The position numbers and the translations under genes are program-made. Positions 53,450 to 62,437 of a stretch of DNA of 64,000 nt are shown here, in pieces. Source of the DNA: Trueperaceae bacterium. Its GTDB lineage: Bacteria > Deinococcota > Deinococci > Deinococcales > Trueperaceae. Under the pieces are notes generated by a model, which was not told where the DNA came from, did not search any database, and saw only the letters and a program-made list of their open reading frames with translations. The DNA is taken from positions 218,896-282,895 of the forward strand of contig JAABTL010000002.1 of the NCBI GenBank assembly GCA_011389865.1, in the 5' to 3' direction. The stretch's first letter is position 1. Each line of letters opens with the position of its first letter.

Positions 53450-55114
53450 GTGGACACGAAGTTCGTCTTCGTCACGGGCGGCGTCGTATCGAGCCTCGGC
53501 AAGGGCATCACGACCTCGAGCGTCGGCGCGCTGTTGCGCGCCCGGGGGTACCGCGTCACGGCGGTCAAGATCGACCCCTACATCAACGTCGACGCGGGGA
53601 CCATGCGCCCGTACGAACACGGCGAGGTCTTCGTCACGCATGACGGCGCCGAGACCGACCTCGACATCGGCACCTACGAGCGCTTCCTCGACGTGGATCT
53701 GGAGCGCCGCAACAACGTCACCACCGGCCAGGTCTACCTGACCGTGATCCAGCAGGAGCGCCAGGGCACCTACCTGTCGCAGACCGTGCAGGTCATCCCG
53801 CACGTCACCGACGAGATCAAGCGCCGGATCTACGAGGCCGGCGAGGTCGCGCAGGCCGAGATCGTGCTGGTCGAGGTCGGCGGGACGGTCGGCGACATCG
53901 AGTCGCTGCCGTTCCTCGAGGCGATCCGGCAGATGCGCTTCGAGGTCGGTCGCGAGCGCTCCATGTACCTGCACGTCACCCTGCTCCCCTACCTCGGCAC
54001 CAGCGAGGAGTTCAAGACGAAGCCGACCCAGCACTCGGTGGCGACCCTGCGCGGCGTCGGCATCCAGCCCGACGGCCTGGTGCTGCGCAGCAAGAGCCCC
54101 TTCCCCGACGAGGCGCGCCGCAAGATCGCGCTGTTCACCAACGTCGCACCCGAGGCGGTGTTCAGCGCCTACGACGCCGACCACGTCTACGCGGTGCCCG
54201 AGATGCTCGAGCAGCAGGGGCTCGCGCGCTGGATCGAGCGGCAGCTCGATCTCGAGCGCGTGACGCCAGAGTTGCGCGTCTGGCAGGACGCGGTCCGCGT
54301 GCTGCGCCAGCCGGACGCCAACGTGTCGATCGGCGTCGTCGGCAAGTACGTCGCGATGCCGGACGCGTACCTCAGCCTGATGGAGGCGCTCAAGCACGCC
54401 GGCATCGCCAACCACGCGCGCGTCGACATCGACTGGGTCTCGGCCGAGGGCGTCGCCGACGGCGACGAGGCGGACCTGCACGCGTTCGACGGCATCCTCG
54501 TGCCCGGCGGGTTCGGCGTCCGGGGCATCGAGGGCAAGGTCCGCGCCGCGCGCTTCGCGCGGGAGAACGGCGTCCCCTACCTCGGCATCTGCCTCGGCAT
54601 GCAGGTGGCCGTCATCGACTTCGCCCGCAGCGTGGCGGGGCTCGACGCCGCCAACTCGACCGAGTTCGACCCCTACACGCCGCACCCCGTGATCGACCTC
54701 ATGCCCGAGCAGCTCGAGGTCGACGGCATGGGCGGCACCATGCGCCTGGGCTCCTGGCCGATGCAGGTGCGGCCGGGCACCCGCATCGCGGCCCTCTACG
54801 CGGGCCGGCTCGAGGCCCCCGGCGGCGAGGGGACGGGCGTGGTCCTCGAACGCCACCGCCACCGCTACGAGGTCAACCCCGCCTACGTCGAGCGGCTCAC
54901 GGACGCCGGGCTGGTCGTCTCCGGCGTGACGCCCGGGATGGCGGGCCGCGGGGCCGGCCTGGTCGAGGCCGTCGAGGTGCCCGACCACCCCTTCTTCGTG
55001 GGGCTGCAGTCGCACCCGGAGTTCACCTCGCGGCTCATGCGCCCCAGCCCGCCGTTCACCGGCTTCATCCGGGCGGCCGTCGAGCGCCGACGCGCGGCGT
55101 CGGCCGCGGGGTAG
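53450..55114 (+). CDS. pyrG: CTP synthase
   Basis: UTP + ATP + glutamine to CTP. 554 residues: the synthetase domain has FVTGGVVSSLGKGI near the N-terminus, KIDPYINVDAGTMRPYEHGE and LVEVGGTVGDIESLPFLEAI; the class I glutamine amidotransferase domain has the nucleophile Cys in LGICLGMQVAVIDFAR and the C-terminal His/Glu in LQSHPEFTSR. GTG 53450 is chosen; ATG 53423 would overlap the -10 hexamer. Followed by udk eleven bases later, so CTP synthesis and uridine salvage are joined. Confidence 0.97.
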   Translation: MDTKFVFVTGGVVSSLGKGITTSSVGALLRARGYRVTAVKIDPYINVDAGTMRPYEHGEVFVTHDGAETDLDIGTYERFLDVDLERRNNVTTGQVYLTVIQQERQGTYLSQTVQVIPHVTDEIKRRIYEAGEVAQAEIVLVEVGGTVGDIESLPFLEAIRQMRFEVGRERSMYLHVTLLPYLGTSEEFKTKPTQHSVATLRGVGIQPDGLVLRSKSPFPDEARRKIALFTNVAPEAVFSAYDADHVYAVPEMLEQQGLARWIERQLDLERVTPELRVWQDAVRVLRQPDANVSIGVVGKYVAMPDAYLSLMEALKHAGIANHARVDIDWVSAEGVADGDEADLHAFDGILVPGGFGVRGIEGKVRAARFARENGVPYLGICLGMQVAVIDFARSVAGLDAANSTEFDPYTPHPVIDLMPEQLEVDGMGGTMRLGSWPMQVRPGTRIAALYAGRLEAPGGEGTGVVLERHRHRYEVNPAYVERLTDAGLVVSGVTPGMAGRGAGLVEAVEVPDHPFFVGLQSHPEFTSRLMRPSPPFTGFIRAAVERRRAASAAG

Positions 55115-55124
55115 GCCGGACCGC

Positions 55125-55763
55125 ATGCTCGTCATCGGGCTCGCCGGGGGCACGGGTTCGGGCAAGACGACGGTCGCCGACGCCCTGGTCGAGGCGGCCG
55201 GCGTGTCCAAGGTCACGGTGCTGCCGCAGGACGCGTACTACCGCACCCAACCGACGCTGGACCTCGCGACGCGGGCGGCGACGAACTACGACGAGCCCGG
55301 CGCCTTCGACACCGCGCTGCTCATCGGGCAGATCGACGCCCTGCGCGGCGGGGCATCGGTCGAGCGCCCGGTGTACGACTTCGTCGTCCACGACCGCGCG
55401 GCCGAGACGGTGCGCGTCGACCCGACCCCCGTGCTGGTGGTCGAGGGGATCCTGGTCCTGGCCGACCGCGACCTGCGCCGGCGGTTCGACCTCAAGGTCT
55501 TCGTCGACGCGCCGGCCGACGAGCGCTTCATCCGGCGGCTGGAGCGCGACGTGCGCGAGCGCGGCCGTAGCGCGGACTCGGTCATCGACCAGTACCGCCA
55601 GACGGTCAAGCCGATGCACGATCGCTTCTGCGAGCCGTCGAAGCGCTACGCCGACCTGATCGTGCCCGAGGGCGGCGCCAACCGTGCCGCGCTCGGCGTG
55701 CTGCGCGGCTTCGTGCGCGACCTCCTGACGAACGGCCGCGCCGAGACGGCGGGCGCGCCGTGA
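55125..55763 (+). CDS. udk: Uridine kinase
   Basis: Uridine/cytidine to UMP/CMP. 212 residues with P-loop GLAGGTGSGKTT, LPQDAYYR, NYDEPGAFDTALL, PVYDFVVHDR and VLVVEGILVLADRDLR. The stop overlaps the next GTG (GTGA), which couples it to the S-layer-related genes downstream. Confidence 0.95.
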   Translation: MLVIGLAGGTGSGKTTVADALVEAAGVSKVTVLPQDAYYRTQPTLDLATRAATNYDEPGAFDTALLIGQIDALRGGASVERPVYDFVVHDRAAETVRVDPTPVLVVEGILVLADRDLRRRFDLKVFVDAPADERFIRRLERDVRERGRSADSVIDQYRQTVKPMHDRFCEPSKRYADLIVPEGGANRAALGVLRGFVRDLLTNGRAETAGAP

Positions 55764-57619
55764 CCGGACGCGACCGGCGAACGGATGCCGCGCCCCGCCG
55801 CCGGATCGCGCTCGCGGCCGCCCTGCTGCTCCTCGCGTCCCTCCCAGCGGCCGCCGCGCTGATCGCCGAGCGGGCCGCCGTCGAGGGTCGTTCGCGCACG
55901 GTGGCGGTCGTGATGGACGAGCTGGCGCTGGCCGAGCAGGCCGCCCTGCTCGGGACCACGGCGCTCGAACTGGGCCTGCATTACCGCGACCTCGGCTTGG
56001 CCGGCATCGCCATCTACGAGGAGACGATCGAGACGCTGGCGAGGACGGGCGCGATCGTCGCGCTGCTCGGGCGCGAGGCGCAGGCGCTGGCCCTGCTCGC
56101 GGGCGAGCCGCCGCCCGCCGTGCCGGGCGACGCCACCCTCGTCTCCGAGGTGGTCCCCGGGGCCGCGGCCACGCTGCTCGCGAAGAACCGGCCGCAGGCG
56201 ACCGAGGTCGAGATCGCCGGCCGCAGCTGGTGGTGGTGGCCGGGCGAGAGCCTGCGCACCCGCCCCGCCGGCCCGGACGTGGCGCGGGTGGCCGCGTGGG
56301 CCGAGGCCGGCTTCGACATCGCCTACCGGCCGCGGAACTTTCCCAACCTCCAGGGCGTCGGCAGCGACTTCCCCCCCGAGGCCCGCTACCTGGTCCACGC
56401 CGGCCTGCAGGTCGCCGGGCACCCGCTGGCCCTCGACGCCACCGTCGCCGCCTCCCAAGACCGCCTGACCGCGCTGATCGAGGGCACGCCGCAGGACGGC
56501 CTGCGCGACGTCGCTCGGCGGGTCCCCACGGTCCGCCTGCTGTCGTTCAACCAGGACTACCAGAACCTGCGCCTGCGCCCCGCGGACCTGATCGAGAAGT
56601 ACCTGCTGGCCGCCAACGAGCGCGAGGTCAGGCTGTTGTACCTGCGTCCCTACACCGAGGAGCAGTTGGGCGACATGCTGGCCAACACCGAGGCGCTGGT
56701 CTCGGGCCTGCGCGTCGCGCTCGAACGCGAAGGCTTCGAGGTCGCGCCGCTCGCGCCCCCCGACGCCGGCTACTCGCCGCCGACGTGGCTGCGCGCGGGT
56801 GCGGCCGCGGGCGTCCTGGCGGGACTCGTCCTGCTCGCGACCGCACTGCCGGCCGGGTGGGGCGCGCTCGCGGTGGCGGGCGTCGTCGCCGTCGCGCTGC
56901 TCGCCGCCGGTGCTTCGTGGGCGGCGATCGCGCTGATCGCCGCGCTGGTCTTCCCCGTCCTGGGATTCGCGCTGCTCCCGTGGCGCTGGTGGGCGCTGCC
57001 GGCCGCGACCGGCATCAGCCTGGTCGGCGCGGGCCTCCTGGCCGCGGTCGGCAGCGACCGCGCGTCGATGCTGGCGCTCGAGCCCTTCGCCGGTGTCGGC
57101 GCCACCCTGGTCATCCCACCGGCGCTGCTGGTGGCCGTCGTCCTCCTGCAGCGGCGTTCCGCCGCCGCTTGGGTGCGCTCCCTGTGGTCGCACGCTCCCC
57201 GCCTCGGCGAGGTCGCCCTGGCGCTCGCCGTGCTCGCCGCCCTCGGCCTGGTGGTCATCCGCCGGGGGAACTTCCCGCTGATCGGCGCCAGCGAGGTCGA
57301 GCTGGCCCTGCGCAGCGCCCTCGCCGACTGGTTCGTGCGGCCGCGCTTCAAGGAGCTGCTCGGGCATCCGCTGGCCCTGCTCGGCCTGCTCCAGGTCCGC
57401 TGGCCCTGGTGGGCGCGCGGCGGGCTCCTCGTGGCCGGCGTCGTCGCACAGGCGAGCGTGCTCAACAGCTTCAGCCACTACCACACGCCGCTGTTCGTCT
57501 CGCTCCAGCGCAGCCTGATCGCACTGGCCCTCGGCGTCGTGGTGGGACTCGCGCTGGTGGCGGCGGCCCGCCTCGCCGAACACCACGGCCGCCGTTGGCT
57601 CGGAGGTGATCCGCCATGA
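55760..57619 (+). CDS. DUF5693 family membrane protein
   Basis: 619 residues: one N-terminal membrane helix (about 15-35), an extracytoplasmic alpha/beta domain (about 40-345) that resembles a polysaccharide-deacetylase-like or TIM-barrel fold (VVMDELALAEQAALLGTTAL, LLYLRPYTEEQLGDMLANTE), then about nine membrane helices (345-610). The family occurs beside CsaB in many bacteria with pyruvylated wall polymers. The start is a GTG overlapping the udk stop. Likely partner in making or exporting the polymer that CsaB pyruvylates. Confidence 0.82.
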   Translation: MTGRDRRTDAAPRRRIALAAALLLLASLPAAAALIAERAAVEGRSRTVAVVMDELALAEQAALLGTTALELGLHYRDLGLAGIAIYEETIETLARTGAIVALLGREAQALALLAGEPPPAVPGDATLVSEVVPGAAATLLAKNRPQATEVEIAGRSWWWWPGESLRTRPAGPDVARVAAWAEAGFDIAYRPRNFPNLQGVGSDFPPEARYLVHAGLQVAGHPLALDATVAASQDRLTALIEGTPQDGLRDVARRVPTVRLLSFNQDYQNLRLRPADLIEKYLLAANEREVRLLYLRPYTEEQLGDMLANTEALVSGLRVALEREGFEVAPLAPPDAGYSPPTWLRAGAAAGVLAGLVLLATALPAGWGALAVAGVVAVALLAAGASWAAIALIAALVFPVLGFALLPWRWWALPAATGISLVGAGLLAAVGSDRASMLALEPFAGVGATLVIPPALLVAVVLLQRRSAAAWVRSLWSHAPRLGEVALALAVLAALGLVVIRRGNFPLIGASEVELALRSALADWFVRPRFKELLGHPLALLGLLQVRWPWWARGGLLVAGVVAQASVLNSFSHYHTPLFVSLQRSLIALALGVVVGLALVAAARLAEHHGRRWLGGDPP

Positions 57620-58692
57620 GAGGTCGTGACCTGCGTCTGCTGATCTCCGGCTACTACGGCGCCGGCAACCTCGGCGACGAGGCCCTGCTGGCCGGGCTGC
57701 TCGCGGCCCTGCGCGACGCGCCCGTCACGCCGGTCGTCGCGAGCCTCGACCCGCGCGCCACCACCCGCGACCACGGCGTGGCCGCGGTCGACCGCTGGCG
57801 GGGGCTGCCGGGCGCCATCCTCAGGGCCGACGCCGTCCTCTCCGGCGGCGGCGGGCTGCTGCAGGACGTCACCTCGAGCCGCTCGTTGGACTACTACCTG
57901 GGCGTGCTGCGGCTCGCCCGCCTCCTGCGCAAGCCGGCGGTCGTCTTCGCCCAGTCCCTCGGACCGCTCTCAGACGTCGGCGAGGACCGCGTGCGGCGCG
58001 CGCTGCGCGGCGTCCCCCTGGGTCTGCGGGACCAACCCTCGCTCGAGCTCGCGGCCCGCTTGGGGCTCACCGCACACGCCGTCGCGGACACCGCCCTGCT
58101 GCTCCCGCCCTGCGACGCGCTCGGCGCCACGGGGACCGGGGTCGGCGAAGGAGAGACCGCCGACGGCGCGTTGGTGCTGGTGCCACGAGCTGGATACCCG
58201 GCCGTCGGCAACGTGCTGTGCGACCTCGGGCGCGCTCACCTCGATGCCGGCGGTCGGTTGCGCATCGTGCTGCTGCACGCCGCCGCCGACGACCACGAGG
58301 GCCATCGCCTGCACGCGCGGTTGCCCGAGGCCGAACTCGTGGTGCCTGCCACCGTGTCCGCGGCCAGATCCGCCCTGAAGGGCGCCCGCGCGATCGTCAG
58401 TGGGCGGCTCCACGGCATGGTCCTCGGCGCGACGTGCGGCGTGCCGGTCGCCGGCTTGGCCTACGACCCGAAGGTGGCCGGCTTCGGCGCCGAGGTCGGC
58501 GCCCCCGTCGTGCCGATACCGACCGGCAGTGAGGACGGCAGCCGGGCCGCCGCGGTCGCCGCTCTGACACGTTTCGCGGTCGAGCCGCGGCTCGACGCCG
58601 CGGCGGTGGAGCGGACGACGGAGCGCGCGCGATCGGGTGTCCGCTGGCTCCTGGACGAGGTGCTTCACGTCGGCTCATCGAGCGACCCGTAG
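57616..58692 (+). CDS. csaB: Polysaccharide pyruvyl transferase CsaB
   Basis: Transfers pyruvate from phosphoenolpyruvate to the secondary wall polymer to which SLH-domain S-layer proteins attach. 358 residues with LLISGYYGAGNLGDEALLAG, VLSGGGGLLQDVTSSRSLDY, VVFAQSLGPLSD and the signature SGRLHGMVLGATCGVPVAGL. ATG 57616 overlaps the DUF5693 stop (ATGA). Presence implies SLH-anchored S-layer proteins elsewhere in the genome. Confidence 0.93.
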   Translation: MRGRDLRLLISGYYGAGNLGDEALLAGLLAALRDAPVTPVVASLDPRATTRDHGVAAVDRWRGLPGAILRADAVLSGGGGLLQDVTSSRSLDYYLGVLRLARLLRKPAVVFAQSLGPLSDVGEDRVRRALRGVPLGLRDQPSLELAARLGLTAHAVADTALLLPPCDALGATGTGVGEGETADGALVLVPRAGYPAVGNVLCDLGRAHLDAGGRLRIVLLHAAADDHEGHRLHARLPEAELVVPATVSAARSALKGARAIVSGRLHGMVLGATCGVPVAGLAYDPKVAGFGAEVGAPVVPIPTGSEDGSRAAAVAALTRFAVEPRLDAAAVERTTERARSGVRWLLDEVLHVGSSSDP

Positions 58693-58695
58693 ACT
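58690..58695 (+). promoter_or_regulatory. -10 element of the TPR gene, leaderless type
   Basis: TAGACT overlaps the csaB stop and ends seven bases before ATG 58703. Confidence 0.5.
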
Positions 58696-58702
58696 GTGGG
58701 CC

Positions 58703-59476
58703 ATGCGTCGCCACCGGCTACCCGCCCTCGCGCTCGCCCTGCTCCTGAGCCTGGCGGGTCTCGCGTGGGCTCAGGACCCGCTGCAGCCGATGCGCGACCT
58801 GATCGACCGGGGATACTGGCACTCGGCGGCCCAGCTGACGGGGCCCGCCCTGGTCGCCCAGCGGCCGGACGATCCCGAGGCCCACTTCCTGTACGCGACC
58901 GCGCTGTACCTGACGGGCAACATCGACGCGGCGGCCGGACGGCTCGACCTCGCGACGTCGCTCGTGACCGGCGGCGTGCCGGCCAGCCACGTCCACCTCG
59001 CGGCGCTGATCCGCGCCGACCGGGGCGATCCGACGGGCGCGGTGCGCCAGCTCCAGAACGCCTTCCTGCGCGAGCCGGACTACCGCTACGCGATGGACTG
59101 GGGCCGGATCGCCTGGCAGGCGGGCCTGCTCACCGAGGCCGAGGCGGCCTTCCGGGCCGCAGCCGCCACACCCGAGGGCGCGCGCGAGGTCTGGCCGCAC
59201 ATCGCCCGCGGTCGCCTGTTCACGGCCCAGGAACGGCTCGAGGAGGCGGTCGACGCGTACCTGCGTGCGCTCGACGTGTACGAGGCGCACGATCCCGGCG
59301 GGCCGCGGCCGCCCGGACCCGGCTACGTGGAGGCGTGGTACCGGTTGGGTGAGGCCTACGAGGCCCAGGGCCGGCTGCGCGAGGCCGAGGCGGCCTACCG
59401 GGCGGCGCGCTCCGTCGACCCGAACCACGGTCCCTCGGTGCAGGCCGTCGACCGGCTGGCGCGGCGCGGGGAGTAA
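58703..59476 (+). CDS. Exported TPR-repeat protein
   Basis: 257 residues with a signal peptide (MRRHRLPALALALLLSLAGL, cleavage near AWA-QD). Four to five TPR-like repeats follow (EAHFLYATALYLTGNIDAAA, WGRIAWQAGLLTEAEAAFRA, AWYRLGEAYEAQGRLREAEA). No enzyme motif. Immediately downstream of csaB; may be an envelope assembly factor. Confidence 0.85.
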   Translation: MRRHRLPALALALLLSLAGLAWAQDPLQPMRDLIDRGYWHSAAQLTGPALVAQRPDDPEAHFLYATALYLTGNIDAAAGRLDLATSLVTGGVPASHVHLAALIRADRGDPTGAVRQLQNAFLREPDYRYAMDWGRIAWQAGLLTEAEAAFRAAAATPEGAREVWPHIARGRLFTAQERLEEAVDAYLRALDVYEAHDPGGPRPPGPGYVEAWYRLGEAYEAQGRLREAEAAYRAARSVDPNHGPSVQAVDRLARRGE

Positions 59477-59482
59477 GTGTGT

Positions 59483-59598
59483 GTCCCAGCACGCGCCCGG
59501 ACACCCTCAGTTGACCAATTTGGTACGTCGCGCGGGCGCGCCCCCACGTCCCAGCACGCGCCCGGACACCCTCAGTTGACCAATTTGGTACGTCGCGC
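59483..59598. repeat. 65-bp-period partial tandem duplication
   Basis: Two identical 51-base copies (59483-59533 and 59548-59598) are separated by 14 bases. The second copy contains the last codons and stop of the VWA gene, so the first is a non-coding duplicate of that gene end. Confidence 0.95.
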
Positions 59599-60843
59599 CT
59601 GGAAGTCCTGCAGCACGTACTGACCGATCGTCCGCGGGGTCGTGAAGTAGGCCTTGCCGCGCGTCATCCGCGAGACACGCTGCACGAACGCGATCAGCTC
59701 CGGCTCGCGCGCGAGCATGAAGGTGTTCACCTGGATGCCCGCGCGGCGGCAGGCGCCGACCTCGCGCAGCGTCTCGCCCAGCACCAGCGGGTCGAGCCCG
59801 TAGGCGTTCTTGTAGACCCGCCCGCCGGGCAGGGTGATGGCCGACGGCTTGCCGTCCGTGATCATCACGATCTGCTTCATGTCCTTGCGCTGGCGGGCGA
59901 GCAGCCGCTGAGCGAGGCGCAGTCCCTGCGCCGTGTTCGTGTGGTACGGGCCGACCTGGGCCGTCGCGAGCCGCGCGAGCGGGATCTCCTCGGCCGTATC
60001 GTGGAACAGCACGAAGCGCACGGTGTCGCCCGGGTACTGCGTGCGGATGAGGTGCGCCAGCGCCAACGCCACGCGCTTCGCCGGCGTGAAGCGGTCCTCA
60101 CCGTAGAGGATCATCGAGTGCGAGCAGTCGAGCAGGACGACGGTGGCGCAACTCGACGAGAGCTCGCTCTCCTGCACCCACAGGTCGCCCTCCTCGAGCA
60201 CGAGCCCGTCGCCCAAGCCGCGGCGCGCCGCCTGCTTGAAGGTCTCGGTGACGTCGAGGTTGAGGGCGTCGCCGAAGGCATAGGGCCGGGATGCGCCGGT
60301 CGTCTCGACGCCGGTGGTCGTCGCGTCGGTCTCGTGGGCGCCGACCGATGCCGCTCCAGCGCCACCCAGCACGTCCTTGAGCGTGCGGTAGCCGAGGAAG
60401 TCGATCGCCTTGTCGGTCAACTCGAAGGTGGCGCGACCGGGGTCGCGAGCAGGGGCCACGGCCCCGGGCCCCGAGCCCTCGGCACCGGGCTCCGAGCCGC
60501 CGGGTTCCTCGCCCTCGCCCGGGCGTAGGAAACCGTCGCGTTCGAGCCGCTGCGCCAGGTCGCGCACCAGGCGCCCGAGCTCGCTCTGGCGCCAGTCGTC
60601 GGCCTCCATGGCGGCGTCCAGCAGCGACTCGTCGACCAGGCCCTCGCGCAGCAGCGCCTCCGCGATGGCCTCGTGGAGGTCGTCCAGCGTCGGCCGCGCG
60701 TCCGGGTCGGGGTCCCACGGGTCGCGCTCGTAGCCCGACGCCAGCAGCCGGTCCTGGATCATGCGCATGAGCTCGGCGCTGTCGAGGTCGTCGAGCGTCG
60801 GCTCGTACTTCGAGTAGCGGACCGCCCGCCCGGGGCGCACCAT
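59572..60843 (-). CDS. VWA-domain protein, partner of MoxR-type ATPase
   Basis: 423 residues. A helical N-terminal part (about 1-100, acidic, with [20 protein letters not shown]) and a Gly/Pro-rich linker lead to a von Willebrand A domain (about 230-400) with the MIDAS motif DCSHSM near residue 236 and the TDGK metal block. Twelve bases downstream of the MoxR gene. Such pairs resemble magnesium-chelatase I/D or MoxR/VWA chaperone systems; the client is unknown. Confidence 0.87.
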   Translation of the reverse strand: MVRPGRAVRYSKYEPTLDDLDSAELMRMIQDRLLASGYERDPWDPDPDARPTLDDLHEAIAEALLREGLVDESLLDAAMEADDWRQSELGRLVRDLAQRLERDGFLRPGEGEEPGGSEPGAEGSGPGAVAPARDPGRATFELTDKAIDFLGYRTLKDVLGGAGAASVGAHETDATTTGVETTGASRPYAFGDALNLDVTETFKQAARRGLGDGLVLEEGDLWVQESELSSSCATVVLLDCSHSMILYGEDRFTPAKRVALALAHLIRTQYPGDTVRFVLFHDTAEEIPLARLATAQVGPYHTNTAQGLRLAQRLLARQRKDMKQIVMITDGKPSAITLPGGRVYKNAYGLDPLVLGETLREVGACRRAGIQVNTFMLAREPELIAFVQRVSRMTRGKAYFTTPRTIGQYVLQDFQARRTKLVN

Positions 60844-60854
60844 CGGCGGGCGCC

Positions 60855-62294
60855 TCAGTTCCAGCGCCGGCGCGGCGCGCCGCCGGCGACCGGCTCGGGA
60901 TCGGCCGCCACGAAGCCGCGCTCCTCCGAACGGGCGATGGCGCGGCGCGCCACCAGCCCCTCGAGGACGAACTCCGCGGCCGCCGCCAGGTCGTCGGGAT
61001 CGTCGCCCTCCGCCACGGCGCGGGCCGCGTCGAGCAGGCCCGGAACGGCGGCGTACAGCCCGAGCTGCTCCACCCCGCCGACGCCGTCCGGCACCCGCAG
61101 GCTGCGGTCGAGGTCGAACCAGGCGGCGATCTCGTCGACCGGCGTCGCGCCCAGGCGGCGCGTCAGCGTCTGGCCGATCGCGCGCCGGACCACCTCGCGG
61201 GCGACGGCCTCGCCCCCCTTGAGTTCCCCCTCGTACTCCAGCTCGAGCTTGCCCGTGATCGCCGTCAGGCCGGCGTAGAGGTCCGACACCCGCGCCAGGG
61301 CGACCGCCTGGCCAGCGATCAGGGCGCGCCGTTCGGCGTTCGAGGCGACCGACTCCAGGAGCGTGATCGGCAGCCGCTGCGACACGCCGGCGTGCTTGTC
61401 GACCCGGGCGTCGTCGCGCGCCTGGAAGGCGACCTCCTCGACCGCCTCGGCGACGAACGAGGGCAGGCGGACGCCGGTGTCGCGCGCCACCCAGGCCTCC
61501 TGCGCGGTCACGGCCATGCCGTCCTCGACCGTGCGCGGGTAGTGGGTGCGCACCTCGCTGCCGATCCGGTCCTTGAGCGGGGTGATGATCTTGCCCCTCG
61601 CGGTGTAGTCCTCGGGGTTGGCGCTGAAGACCAGCATGACGTCGAGCGGCAGGCGCAGCGGGTAGCCCTTGATCTGGACGTCGCCCTCCTGCATGACGTT
61701 GAACAGCGCCACCTGCACCTTGCTCGCCAGGTCGGGGAGTTCGTTGACGGCGAAGACGCCCCGGTTCGCGCGCGGCAGCAGCCCGTAGTGGATCGCCCGC
61801 GGGTCGCCGAGCTGGGTCCCGAGCTTGGCGGCCTTGATCGGGTCGATGTCGCCGATCAGGTCCGCGACCGTGACGTCGGGGGTGGCCAGCTTCTCCACGT
61901 AACGGGCCTCGCGCGGCAGCCAGCCGATCGGGGTCGCGTCGCCGGCCTCGGCGACCAGGGCCATCCCCTCGACGGTCACCGGGGCCAGCGGGTCGTCGGG
62001 GAGCTCCGCCCCGGCGATCACGGGCACCTCGGGGTCGAGCAGGTCGGTCAGCGAGCGCAGCAGGCGGGTCTTCGCCTGCCCCCGCAGGCCCAGCAGGATG
62101 AAGTGGTGGCGCGAGAGCAGCGCGTTGACCACCTGTGGCACGACCGTGTCCTCGTAGCCGAGCAGACCCGGGAACACCGGGCCGCCGCGCCGCAAGCGCT
62201 CGATCAGGTTGCTCCGGAGCTCGTCGGCGACCCGCCGGCCGCCATGGACGGCCCACGGCGACGCGCGCAGGGCGCCGAGATCGGTGGGCCTCAT
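60855..62294 (-). CDS. MoxR/magnesium-chelatase-like AAA ATPase
   Basis: 479 residues. AAA+ core (about 30-330): Walker A variant [14 protein letters not shown], the pre-sensor insertion, [40 protein letters not shown], and sensor [16 protein letters not shown], then [15 protein letters not shown]. The C-terminal part is helical, with [20 protein letters not shown]. It has the ChlI-like features of MoxR ATPases. ATG 62294 is chosen (MRPTDLG) with GGAGACC upstream. Forms an operon with the VWA protein. Confidence 0.88.
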   Translation of the reverse strand: MRPTDLGALRASPWAVHGGRRVADELRSNLIERLRRGGPVFPGLLGYEDTVVPQVVNALLSRHHFILLGLRGQAKTRLLRSLTDLLDPEVPVIAGAELPDDPLAPVTVEGMALVAEAGDATPIGWLPREARYVEKLATPDVTVADLIGDIDPIKAAKLGTQLGDPRAIHYGLLPRANRGVFAVNELPDLASKVQVALFNVMQEGDVQIKGYPLRLPLDVMLVFSANPEDYTARGKIITPLKDRIGSEVRTHYPRTVEDGMAVTAQEAWVARDTGVRLPSFVAEAVEEVAFQARDDARVDKHAGVSQRLPITLLESVASNAERRALIAGQAVALARVSDLYAGLTAITGKLELEYEGELKGGEAVAREVVRRAIGQTLTRRLGATPVDEIAAWFDLDRSLRVPDGVGGVEQLGLYAAVPGLLDAARAVAEGDDPDDLAAAAEFVLEGLVARRAIARSEERGFVAADPEPVAGGAPRRRWN

Positions 62295-62349
62295 CGGGTC
62301 TCCATCGCGTGGGACACGGCATCGAGGGGGCGGTTGCTGCGCATGCGGC

Positions 62350-62355
62350 ATGCTA
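62350..62355 (-). promoter_or_regulatory. -10 element of the MoxR-VWA operon
   Basis: TAGCAT on the minus strand, 55 bases before ATG 62294; divergent from the cinA promoter. Confidence 0.35.
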
Positions 62356-62426
62356 GCACCGGCCCTCCGCCGTCACCGTGTCCGGGGCCGAAGTCCTCGT
62401 CCGCGGCGCGCCCGCGCGGCCGGCGT

Positions 62427-62432
62427 TAACCT
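62427..62432 (+). promoter_or_regulatory. -10 element of cinA, leaderless type
   Basis: TAACCT, five bases before ATG 62438. A leaderless cinA transcript is predicted. Confidence 0.45.
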
Positions 62433-62437
62433 CTGCC

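Noticed and set aside
59483..59598. CRISPR-like repeat with spacer.
   Set aside because: Only two copies of 51 bases with a 14-base gap, one of which is a coding gene end; it is a tandem duplication.
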